DNA of 13,115 nucleotides from contig JAFUPG010000074.1 of NCBI GenBank assembly GCA_017481325.1, positions 1 to 13,115 of the forward strand, given 5' to 3'. Below, one piece after another: positions 6,286 through 12,974 of the stretch; the stretch's first letter is position 1, and every line of letters starts with the position of its first letter. Below the pieces are notes generated by a model. The model did no database searches. It had not been told where the DNA came from and saw only the letters and a program-made list of their open reading frames with translations. Source of the stretch: Oscillospiraceae bacterium. GTDB lineage: Bacteria; Bacillota_A; Clostridia; Oscillospirales; Oscillospiraceae. The position numbers and the translations under genes are program-made.

Positions 6286-8043
6286 TTAACACATATTCTG
6301 GCCGATGTTTTGTGTATGGTAGAGTCTGGCATATAGGCCGTCCTTCGCCAGAAGCGCTTCGTGGCTGCCCTCTTCGCAGATTTTTCCGTCCGCAACTACA
6401 ATGATCCGGGAGGCGCTGCGGATGGTGGACAGGCGGTGGGCAATGATCAGAGTGGTACGTCCCACAGCCAGGGCATCCAAGGCGGACTGGATCTTTGCCT
6501 CGGTGACGGAGTCCAGGGCACTGGTGGCCTCGTCCAGAATCAGAATGGGCGGATTCTTTAGGAAGATCCGTGCAATGGACACACGCTGCTTCTGACCGCC
6601 GGAGAGGAGTGTGCCCCGCTCGCCTACGTAGGTGTCAAAGCCGTCGGGCATCTGAAGGATATCTTCGTAAATCTCCGCCCGTTTTGCGGCCTCGATGATC
6701 TCCTCCATGGTGGCATCGGGCTTGCCGTAGCGGATATTGTTGCCAATGGTATCGGCAAAGAGGAAGACCTCCTGCTGCACCACGCCGATATTCTTATGTA
6801 AGGAACTCTGGGTCACATGGCGAATATCCAGATGATCGATGGTAATACTGCCCTCATCTACATCGTAGAAACGGGGGATCAGACGGCAGAGGGTGCTCTT
6901 ACCGCCGCCGGAGGGACCGACCACAGCCACAGTCTCCCCTGCCTTCACCTGCAGAGAGATATCCTCCAGAACCTCCTCGTTCTCCTCGTAGGAGAAGCGG
7001 ACGTTCTTGACCTGGATCTCGCCCTTCACATCGTCCAGCTCAGCGGCGTCGGGGGCATCCTGCAGCGCAGGTTCCATACGCATAAGCTCCGCAAAGCGCC
7101 CCAGACCGGCAAAGCCGTTGGCAAACATCTCGGAGAAGCTCACCAGCTTACGCACAGGGCTGGTAAAAGTGGAGATATAGAGGCTGAAGGTGAGAAGATC
7201 CACCATTTCGATATTACCCTTCATGGTCAGGGCGCCGCCCACGGCCACCACGGCCACGGACAAGATGGACATAAAGAACTCCAGAGAGCCGGAGAAAATG
7301 CCCATCTCCCGATGGAACTCCCGCTTGGAGACCTTAAAACGCTCGTTGGCCTCAGTGAACTTACCGAACTCCACCGCCTCGTTGGCAAAGGCCTTGGCAG
7401 TGCGGATGCCGGAGAGAGAGGATTCGATCTCCGCATTGATGGCGGCGGTGCGCTTCTTTACATTCTTGGACACGGCGCTCATTTTTCTGCGGCGGAGAAT
7501 GACCGCCGTCAGCAAAATGGGCAGAATGATGCAGACCACCAGGGCCAAACGCCACTCAATGGAGAACATGACGATCAGGGCGCCGATGATGGTGAGCACG
7601 GAGATGATCAGATCCTCTGGGCCGTGGTGCGCCAGCTCTGTGATCTCAAAGAGGTCGGTGGTCAGGCGGCTCATGAGCTGGCCGGTGCGGTTATGGTCGT
7701 AAAAGTCATAGCCCAGGGACTGCATATGTTTGAACAGATCCCGGCGGATATCCGCTTCAACACGGATGCCAAAGGTGTGCCCCCAGTAGCAGATGACGTA
7801 GTACAGCAGAGCACGGAGCAGGTAGGCAACCGCCATCACCGCCATCACCGCAAAAAAGGCGGTAAATTCGCCCTTGGGCAGCAGCTCGTTCATGGAAGAA
7901 CGGGACACCAGGGGGAAGGCCAGATCCACCAGTGCCACAAAGAGGGCGCAGAGCATATCCAGCGCAAAGAGCTTTTTATGGGGCTTAAAATAGCCCAGGA
8001 AAATCCGCAGCAGGCCACGGTCACGATAGTATTGGCTGTTCAT
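6286..8043 (-). CDS. ABC exporter, fused permease and ATPase (MsbA/multidrug type)
   Basis: This 585-residue half-transporter has the usual type IV exporter layout. Residues about 15-320 form a six-helix membrane domain, including the coupling-helix region around GYDFYDHNRTGQLMSRLTTD. Residues about 340-585 form the nucleotide-binding domain. Walker A is GPSGGGKST (376-384), the Q-loop is VVQQEVF, the signature is LSGGQKQR (480-487), Walker B is ILILDEAT (about 500-507) and the switch His536 is in IIAHRLST. All catalytic residues are intact. As a half-transporter it must work as a homodimer or pair with another subunit; no second ABC gene is adjacent. The ATG is one base after the stop codon of the MATE gene, and the AAAGGAAG site lies within the end of that gene, so translation is coupled. 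The substrate is unknown; lipid, peptide or drug export is possible. Confidence 0.93.
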   Translation of the reverse strand: MNSQYYRDRGLLRIFLGYFKPHKKLFALDMLCALFVALVDLAFPLVSRSSMNELLPKGEFTAFFAVMAVMAVAYLLRALLYYVICYWGHTFGIRVEADIRRDLFKHMQSLGYDFYDHNRTGQLMSRLTTDLFEITELAHHGPEDLIISVLTIIGALIVMFSIEWRLALVVCIILPILLTAVILRRRKMSAVSKNVKKRTAAINAEIESSLSGIRTAKAFANEAVEFGKFTEANERFKVSKREFHREMGIFSGSLEFFMSILSVAVVAVGGALTMKGNIEMVDLLTFSLYISTFTSPVRKLVSFSEMFANGFAGLGRFAELMRMEPALQDAPDAAELDDVKGEIQVKNVRFSYEENEEVLEDISLQVKAGETVAVVGPSGGGKSTLCRLIPRFYDVDEGSITIDHLDIRHVTQSSLHKNIGVVQQEVFLFADTIGNNIRYGKPDATMEEIIEAAKRAEIYEDILQMPDGFDTYVGERGTLLSGGQKQRVSIARIFLKNPPILILDEATSALDSVTEAKIQSALDALAVGRTTLIIAHRLSTIRSASRIIVVADGKICEEGSHEALLAKDGLYARLYHTQNIGQNMC

Positions 8044-8044
8044 A

Positions 8045-9442
8045 TTACGCTTCCTTTACAATATTCTGGATCCAGATTCCCTTGTGGATCATAGTCATGC
8101 CCACAATGCACTTGCCGATATCCACCAGCTGGCAGATAAGGAACAGGGGCACAATGGGGATCTCCGTAAAGCGGCTCAGGCAGTAGGCCAGGGGCACCGT
8201 GACCAGGCAGACATAGAAGCTGTCGAAAATAAAGGTGATCAGGGTCTTGCCGCCGGAGCGAAGGGTGAAATAGCAGGCATTGGCCAGAGAGTTGATGGGC
8301 ATACACAGCGCCATAACCAAAATCAGCCGGGAGGCCAGGTAACGGATTTCCTCTGTGGTATTGTAGATTTTGGGGAAGAGATTGCAGGTCAGCGCCATTA
8401 CACCGCCGATCACAAAGCAAATCAGCACAGAGAAGCTAATGAGCTTACGGTCGGTATCCCTGGCCTCCTCCAGTTTATTGGCGCCCAGAAGCTGGCCGAC
8501 GATAATACCGATGGCGCTGCCCATAGCGAGGAAAGCCACGTTGAACACATTGGAAATAGTGCTGCAGATATTGTTGGCAGAGACCACGTCATAGCCGTGG
8601 AGGGAGTAGCACTGGCTCAGAAGGGCCATACCGCCGGCCCACAGACCCTCGTTGATCAGCAGAGGCAGGGATTTCCGGGTGATCTGCCCCAGGAGCTTCA
8701 TAGGGATCTTAAAGGAGCGGTAAGCGCCACGGATGAAGGGCTGGCGATCCTTGTGGGTATGGGTCCAGAGGATGACAATGGCGGCCTCCACAAAACGGGC
8801 CACCACTGTGGCGATGGCTGCACCGGCAGAGCCCAGCCGGGGCAGACCCAGATAGCCGAAGATCAAAAGGATATTGAGGCAGAGGTTCACCAGCACGGAC
8901 ACAATGCCTGCCGCCATGGGAACCACGGTCTGACCGCACTCACGGAGGGTTCCTGCATAACACTGGGTCAGGAAGAAGGGCACAAGGCCGATGAGCATAA
9001 TGTGCAGGTATTCCCGGGCAAAGCCCAAGCTGGCCTGAATCTGCCGGGGGCTTCCCTCGCCCTTGAGGTAGAGCATGATCAGATCATCTCCGAAGAGGAG
9101 GAAAATGCTGATACCCACAGCGGTCAACAAGGTACACATCAGCAGCTTGAAACGGAAGGCATAGCGCACTCCCTCCTGGTCGCCGCTGCCATAGAACTGT
9201 GCGCCAAAAATGCCGGCACCGGACACTGCCCCGAAGATGGCCAGATTAAAGACGAAAATCAGGGTATTGCTAATGGAAACGCCGGTCATCTCCTCCGTAC
9301 CCACTCTGCCCACCATGATATTATCCAGCAGACCCACAAACTGGGTAATGCCGTTCTGGATCATAATGGGGATGGCAACTGCCAGAGCCATACGGTAAAA
9401 AGCGGCGTTTCCAAAATATTTCTTGCGTAAACTCCGTTCCAT
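8045..9442 (-). CDS. MATE-family multidrug/cation antiporter
   Basis: This 465-residue inner-membrane protein has about 12 hydrophobic helices arranged as two related halves, as in MATE/NorM transporters. The first helix region, AIPIMIQNGITQFVGLLDNIMVGRVGTEEM, is the classical MATE entry motif. SGAGIFGAQFYG and, in the second half, MGSAIGIIVGQLLGANKLEEA match the paired G-Q-xx-G regions. These exporters use Na+ or H+ gradients. The frame is open upstream to 9526, but I chose the ATG at 9440-9442. It gives the usual family length, has a GGAG site at good spacing and starts just before the first helix. The longer start would lie upstream of the predicted transcription start. It forms an operon with the ABC exporter. 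The substrate is not predictable. Confidence 0.93.
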   Translation of the reverse strand: MERSLRKKYFGNAAFYRMALAVAIPIMIQNGITQFVGLLDNIMVGRVGTEEMTGVSISNTLIFVFNLAIFGAVSGAGIFGAQFYGSGDQEGVRYAFRFKLLMCTLLTAVGISIFLLFGDDLIMLYLKGEGSPRQIQASLGFAREYLHIMLIGLVPFFLTQCYAGTLRECGQTVVPMAAGIVSVLVNLCLNILLIFGYLGLPRLGSAGAAIATVVARFVEAAIVILWTHTHKDRQPFIRGAYRSFKIPMKLLGQITRKSLPLLINEGLWAGGMALLSQCYSLHGYDVVSANNICSTISNVFNVAFLAMGSAIGIIVGQLLGANKLEEARDTDRKLISFSVLICFVIGGVMALTCNLFPKIYNTTEEIRYLASRLILVMALCMPINSLANACYFTLRSGGKTLITFIFDSFYVCLVTVPLAYCLSRFTEIPIVPLFLICQLVDIGKCIVGMTMIHKGIWIQNIVKEA

Positions 9443-9477
9443 AGGTACACTCCATTGAATGAATTCTCCAACGGATA

Positions 9478-9506
9478 ATAATATCACATTTTGCTGAAAA
9501 ATGCAA
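9478..9506 (-). promoter_or_regulatory. Promoter of the MATE-ABC operon
   Basis: Read leftward, TTGCAT (-35, 9501-9506) is separated by 17 bp from TATTAT (-10, 9478-9483). A start near 9471 leaves a short leader containing the GGAG site of the MATE gene, and supports the ATG at 9442 over the upstream ATG at 9526. Confidence 0.7.
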
Positions 9507-9557
9507 CAAAATTCACAGAATGTCAAAATCGGAGGCAGTTTTTTTCCTCCATGCGCA

Positions 9558-9592
9558 GCAAAAGAGCTGCCTCTGTGGTGAGGCAGCTCTTT
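9558..9592 (-). terminator. Terminator after the aquaporin gene
   Basis: AAAGAGCTGCCT (9561-9572) pairs perfectly over 12 bp with AGGCAGCTCTTT (9581-9592) around an 8-nt loop. Read leftward the stem runs into TTTT and then GC, so the U-tract is short. The stem is strong and sits 21 bp after the aquaporin stop codon. Confidence 0.75.
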
Positions 9593-9613
9593 GAGCCTAG
9601 AAAGCGTTGGGGA

Positions 9614-10282
9614 TTATTCCTCGGTCTGCTTGCCGGCCAGGAAGCCGTAGACCAGGGCAGCCAGAACGCCGCCCACCAGAGGAGCCAGGATGAAAACCCA
9701 TACACAGCTCAGCGCCTCGCCGCCGGCAAAGAGGGCGGGACCGAAGCTACGGGCGGGGTTGACGGAAGTGCCGGTGAGAGCAATGCCCAGGATATGTACC
9801 AGGGTCAGGCTCAGGCCGATGACGATGCCGCTGACAGCGGAGTTCTTGACCTTGGAGGTGACCCCCAGAATGGCGAACACGAAGACGAAGGTCAAAATCA
9901 CTTCCACTACGATGGACTGGGCGATGCCGGGGTTGACGTTGTTGGCGCCGAAGCCGCAGTCCCAGCCGAAGATGGCACCCAGAATGGCAGCACCGGCAAT
10001 ACCGCCGGCGAACTGGGCGATCACATAGCCCACAAAGTCCTTGAAGCTCAGCTTGCCGGAGACCAGCATGGCAATGGAGACGGCAGGGTTGATGTGGCAG
10101 CCGGAGACATTGCCCACAGAATAAGCCATGGCCACGATCACCAGACCAAAAGCCAGAGCGGTGAGCAGGTAGCCGGAGCCACTGGCAGCATCACAACCAA
10201 CCGCTACGGCGGTACCGCAGGCCAGAACCACCAGGATCATGGTGCCCAGGAATTCCGCCAGGTACTTTTTCAGAGAACACAT
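9614..10282 (-). CDS. aqpZ: Aquaporin Z-type water channel (MIP family)
   Basis: This 222-residue membrane protein has six transmembrane segments and both half-helix NPA motifs: GCHINPAVS (NPA at 65-67) and GTSVNPARS (NPA at 175-177). The residues lining the aromatic/Arg filter can be placed by comparison with E. coli AqpZ. They are Phe45 in ALAFG, His163 in LVHILG, Thr172 in GTS, and Arg178 after the second NPA. This is the water-selective set rather than the GlpF glycerol set, which has Gly in place of His. Cys62 directly precedes the first His-x-NPA. The length is slightly shorter than AqpZ (231). The ATG at 10280-10282 has a GAGGT site at 7-bp spacing. It appears monocistronic, with its own promoter and a terminator. 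Confidence 0.93.
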   Translation of the reverse strand: MCSLKKYLAEFLGTMILVVLACGTAVAVGCDAASGSGYLLTALAFGLVIVAMAYSVGNVSGCHINPAVSIAMLVSGKLSFKDFVGYVIAQFAGGIAGAAILGAIFGWDCGFGANNVNPGIAQSIVVEVILTFVFVFAILGVTSKVKNSAVSGIVIGLSLTLVHILGIALTGTSVNPARSFGPALFAGGEALSCVWVFILAPLVGGVLAALVYGFLAGKQTEE

Positions 10283-10323
10283 AGTTTTTACCTCTATAAC
10301 TCAGTTTGGAAATCGCTACCATT

Positions 10324-10352
10324 AATATAACACACTAAAGTGTCAAAGTCAA
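10324..10352 (-). promoter_or_regulatory. Aquaporin promoter with a dyad in the spacer
   Basis: Read leftward, TTGACT (-35, 10347-10352) is separated by 17 bp from TATATT (-10, 10324-10329). The spacer contains ACACT-tt-AGTGT, a 5-bp inverted repeat that could be an operator. The start would be near 10317, with a leader of about 35 nt. Confidence 0.75.
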
Positions 10353-10370
10353 GAAAACAACGTATTTGCC

Positions 10371-10400
10371 TTGACAAAATGCCAATTTCAAGGCTATAAT
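10371..10400 (+). promoter_or_regulatory. Rightward consensus promoter with no sense gene downstream
   Basis: TTGACA (10371-10376) and TATAAT (10395-10400) are perfect hexamers with an 18-bp spacer on the + strand. A 7-bp inverted repeat, GCCTTGA (10368-10374) and TCAAGGC (10388-10394), overlaps the -35 and abuts the -10. It is divergent from the aquaporin promoter, with 18 bp between the two -35 elements. Transcription would run into the 3' end of the leftward flavin-reductase gene, making an antisense RNA or a short unrecognised RNA. Confidence 0.55.
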
Positions 10401-10449
10401 GCGCTGTTAATTCTCTATCAGGCCGAAACAGGGCAACTATTTCTGCAGC

Positions 10450-11007
10450 TTATTTCAGCTTGTTGCCGTCGGAGAAGGCATTGCCCACTTTTTCGCCCAG
10501 GGTGTAGTAGCCGTGGCCGAAGGAATCGTAGGTGATGGGACGGAATTTGTTCAGGTCGATCTTACCCTCGGTCAAAATGCGCTCCTCGGCGCAGATATTG
10601 ACGATTTTGCCGATCATCAGACCCAGCTCTGTGTCATAGCTGACCAGCTCACACTCCAGCGCCATGGGCAGTTGGTCGATGAGAGGAGCGTTGACAAATT
10701 GGCTCTTTGTGCAGCTCCAGCCCGCTTTTTCCATTTTCTCCGGCTCCTTATCTCCGGAGACCAGACCCACGTAGTCTGCCGGGATCACGTTGTCCGCATC
10801 CGCCATGCTGACGGTGAAGGCTCCGGTTTTCAGGATATTCTTGGTGGTGCGGTGATCCTCCGAGAGGCAGATGCCTATGAGACCGGTGTCCACAATGCCG
10901 CCCCAGGCAGCGTTCATGGCGTTGGGCTTGCCATTTTCGTCATAAGAGCCGATGATCAACACCGGCATGGGGTACAGAGCGGTCTTGGGGCCGAAGTTTT
11001 TACGCAT
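10450..11007 (-). CDS. Flavin reductase-domain protein (flavoredoxin-like)
   Basis: This 185-residue protein has the FMN-binding split-barrel fold of flavin reductase-like/flavoredoxin proteins. It opens KTALYPMPVLIIGSYDENGKPNAMNAAWGGIV and continues ICLSEDHRTTKNILKTGAFTVSMAD and ADYVGLVSGDKEPEKMEKAG. This order of segments is what I know from clostridial flavin reductase family proteins, which bind FMN and pass electrons to partners or reduce free flavin with NAD(P)H. It is cytosolic, with no iron-sulfur or rubredoxin extension. The ATG at 11005-11007 has an AAAGGAG site 9 bp upstream and a consensus promoter. No clear terminator follows its stop codon, so some leftward read-through into the aquaporin promoter region is possible. 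The precise electron donor and acceptor are unknown. Confidence 0.9.
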   Translation of the reverse strand: MRKNFGPKTALYPMPVLIIGSYDENGKPNAMNAAWGGIVDTGLIGICLSEDHRTTKNILKTGAFTVSMADADNVIPADYVGLVSGDKEPEKMEKAGWSCTKSQFVNAPLIDQLPMALECELVSYDTELGLMIGKIVNICAEERILTEGKIDLNKFRPITYDSFGHGYYTLGEKVGNAFSDGNKLK

Positions 11008-11035
11008 AAGAAGGACTCCTTTTCGTTTTTTCTCT

Positions 11036-11065
11036 ATTATAAGTTCCCCGGCGGCAATTTGTCAA
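11036..11065 (-). promoter_or_regulatory. Promoter of the flavin reductase-domain gene
   Basis: Read leftward, a perfect TTGACA (11060-11065) is separated by 18 bp from a perfect TATAAT (11036-11041). The start near 11029 gives a leader of about 22 nt containing the AAAGGAG site. Confidence 0.85.
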
Positions 11066-11092
11066 GCACCGTGAATTTCCACAAAAAAGCTA

Positions 11093-11129
11093 TTTTCTTT
11101 TTGAGAAAGCTATGGTAAAATAACCATAG
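11093..11129 (+). promoter_or_regulatory. Weak promoter and dyad upstream of the hydantoinase gene
   Basis: CTATGGT (11110-11116) and ACCATAG (11123-11129) form a perfect 7-bp inverted repeat around AAAATA. It covers TAAAAT (11116-11121), a plausible -10. The best -35 at 17 bp is TTTTCT (11093-11098), which is poor. Such a layout suggests a regulated promoter with an operator over the -10, but the evidence is modest. Confidence 0.4.
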
Positions 11130-11149
11130 AATTCTAAGAACAGGAGCTG

Positions 11150-12526
11150 ATGTCAGTGAAAATTCTGTTAAAGGGCGGTACCGTCGTCAATGCCTCGGGC
11201 AAGGAACGGGCGGACGTGCTTGTAGAGGGCGAAAAGATCGTCGCCGTAGGCGCTGATCTGCAGAGCGAGGGCTGCAAGGTGGTGGATGTCAGCGGCAAGC
11301 TGCTCTTCCCCGGCTTCATCGATGCCCACACCCATTTTGATCTGGATGTCTGCAACACCACCACTGCGGACGATTTCTACACCGGCGGCCGTTCCGCTCT
11401 CCGGGGCGGCACTACCATGGTCATCGACTTTGCCTGCCCCAACAAGGGCGAGACGCTGGAATACGGACTGGAGCTCTGGCACAACAAGGCCCAGGGCAAG
11501 ACCGCCTGCGACTACGGCTTCCACATGACCATTGACGACTGGAATGAGGGCATCATTGACGAGCTGCCCGGGATGTTTGACCGGGGCATCAGCTCCTTTA
11601 AGATGTACATGACCTACCCCGCCATGATGATCGGGGACGAGGATATGTTCAAAGCCCTCAGGAAGATGAAGGAGCTGGGCGGCATTGTAGGCGTACACTG
11701 CGAGAATGCCGGTGTCATCGATGCTCTGATTAAAGAGAAAAAGGCCGCCGGAGAGTTTTCCCCGGCCAGCCATCCCCTGTGCCGTCCCTCCATTCTGGAG
11801 GCAGAGGCGGTAAGCCGCCTGCTGAAGATGGCAAAGGTGGCCGATGTGCCAGTGGTCATTGTCCACCTGTCCTCGGAGGACGGGCTGAAGGAGGTTCGTG
11901 CCGCCAGAGCCACCGGGCAGAAGGTCTATGTGGAGACCTGTCCCCACTATTTGCTGCTGGAGGACTCGCTCTATTCCCTGCCCGATTTCGAGGGTGCCAA
12001 GTACGTCTGTGCGCCGCCCCTTCGGAAAAAGCAGGACAACGAGGCGCTGTGGGCTGCCCTGCGGGACGGCGAGGTGCAGACCGTTTCCACCGACCACTGC
12101 AGTTTCACCCTGAAGCAGAAGGATGCCGGCCGTGGAGACTTTACCCAGATCCCCGGCGGTATGCCCGGTGTGGAGACCCGTGGTGTTCTGATGTACACCT
12201 TCGGTGTGGCAACGGGACGAATCTCCGCAGAGAAGATGGCCGAGGTGCTGGCAGAGGCTCCTGCCAAGCTCTACGGTGCTTATCCCCGGAAGGGTCACAT
12301 TGCACCCGGTGCCGATGCGGATATTGTGGTCTACGATCCGGAGGCAGACGGCCTTATCACCGCCGCCGATCAGGTGGCCAACGTGGACTATGCCCCTTAT
12401 GAGGGTATCAAGACCACCGGACATATCGCCCAGGTCTGGCTCCGGGGCGAGCTGAGCGTGGAGGAGGGCAAGCTGCTCTCTGAGCCCAAGGGCAAGTATA
12501 TTCCCAGAGAAAAATGCTGCCTCTAA
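11150..12526 (+). CDS. hydA: Dihydropyrimidinase / D-hydantoinase
   Basis: This 458-residue cyclic amidohydrolase hydrolyses dihydropyrimidines or 5-substituted hydantoins to N-carbamoyl acids through a two-metal centre. All expected ligands are present: His60 and His62 (GFIDAHTHFD), the carboxylated Lys151 in SFKMYMTY, His183 (GVHCEN), His239 (VIVHLS) and Asp315 (STDHCSF). Tyr156 matches the catalytic Tyr. The stretch TTADDFYTGGRSALRGGTTMVIDF (71-94) is characteristic of the family, and the length is typical (about 460). The ATG at 11150 is only 3 bp after AGGAG. An in-frame GTG at 11156 has better spacing (9 bp) and would shorten the protein by two residues. No carbamoylase, dihydropyrimidine dehydrogenase or permease is nearby, so the natural substrate is open. 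It is followed after 55 bp by a small membrane-protein gene. Confidence 0.94.
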   Translation: MSVKILLKGGTVVNASGKERADVLVEGEKIVAVGADLQSEGCKVVDVSGKLLFPGFIDAHTHFDLDVCNTTTADDFYTGGRSALRGGTTMVIDFACPNKGETLEYGLELWHNKAQGKTACDYGFHMTIDDWNEGIIDELPGMFDRGISSFKMYMTYPAMMIGDEDMFKALRKMKELGGIVGVHCENAGVIDALIKEKKAAGEFSPASHPLCRPSILEAEAVSRLLKMAKVADVPVVIVHLSSEDGLKEVRAARATGQKVYVETCPHYLLLEDSLYSLPDFEGAKYVCAPPLRKKQDNEALWAALRDGEVQTVSTDHCSFTLKQKDAGRGDFTQIPGGMPGVETRGVLMYTFGVATGRISAEKMAEVLAEAPAKLYGAYPRKGHIAPGADADIVVYDPEADGLITAADQVANVDYAPYEGIKTTGHIAQVWLRGELSVEEGKLLSEPKGKYIPREKCCL

Positions 12527-12581
12527 GGGTTTAAGTTCCCCGTCTGTGGCTATACTCTCCTTGGAAGGAGGGTGGAAGTCC

Positions 12582-12842
12582 ATGGTAAAAGGGACGACCC
12601 GGCAGGTGATTATGGTGCGAAATCCCGACCAGCGGCTCTTTGAACAGGCGATCTTCCTGCTGAAGGAGGATGCTTTGGAAAAGCATGGCTTGGGAGAACG
12701 GGAGCTTTTGGAGGAGGCTCGCCGCCTCTGCAGCAGCGAATTTCCGAAAAAACAGCGGCGAAAACCCCACAGCCCCGCCTTTTGGCTGGGATTGGGTGCC
12801 TTTCCCGTAGCCGCAGGCTGGCTGCTGACGATTTTACTGTAG
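12582..12842 (+). CDS. Small protein with C-terminal membrane anchor, unknown function
   Basis: This is an 86-residue protein I cannot assign to a characterised family. The first 55 residues look like a compact helical cytosolic domain (RQVIMVRNPDQRLFEQAIFLL, then an acidic helix ending EEARRLC). A basic linker follows (PKKQRRKPH), then one hydrophobic segment at about 66-86 that ends the protein. The positive linker before the anchor predicts the N-terminus inside the cell. The frame can be extended to a GTG at 12546, but the ATG at 12582 has AAGGAGG at about 10-bp spacing. It lies 55 bp after the hydantoinase gene in the same direction and probably shares its transcript. The same layout occurs, as I recall, in other gut Clostridia as an unnamed protein. 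Confidence 0.75.
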   Translation: MVKGTTRQVIMVRNPDQRLFEQAIFLLKEDALEKHGLGERELLEEARRLCSSEFPKKQRRKPHSPAFWLGLGAFPVAAGWLLTILL

Positions 12843-12945
12843 AGTCATAACCACCACTAAAGAGGTGGCTTGCTCAGGCCCTAGAAGGGTCATTACAGGC
12901 TTAACCCCTAAAGGGGCATTGAAAGTTTGGCACCGCATTACAATT

Positions 12946-12974
12946 ACAGGCCGCCGCTAAAGCGGCCTGTTTTT
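12946..12974 (+). terminator. Intrinsic terminator formed within the IS200-type end
   Basis: ACAGGCCGC (12946-12954) pairs perfectly with GCGGCCTGT (12962-12970) around CGCTAAA, followed by TTTT at 12971-12974. Read rightward it is a good terminator for the hydantoinase transcript. It also protects the inward-facing tnpA from outside transcription, a common property of such element ends. Confidence 0.7.

Noticed and set aside
6817..9430. Two long rightward open frames antisense to the ABC and MATE genes
   Set aside because: They cover highly conserved opposite-strand genes, are extremely His/Gln/Gly-rich without family motifs, and lack ribosome binding sites.
9443..9526. N-terminal extension of the MATE protein from an ATG at 9526
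   Set aside because: It lies upstream of the predicted transcription start and would add a Cys-rich segment not found in the family. The ATG at 9442 has a proper ribosome binding site.
11168..12583. Leftward 471-codon open frame antisense to the hydantoinase gene
   Set aside because: The hydantoinase has complete catalytic residues on the + strand. The opposite frame shows only the mirrored codon bias.
12851..12970. CRISPR-like array
   Set aside because: The hairpins differ in sequence and spacing and there are no regular repeats or spacers. Their position after tnpA fits an IS200-type end.
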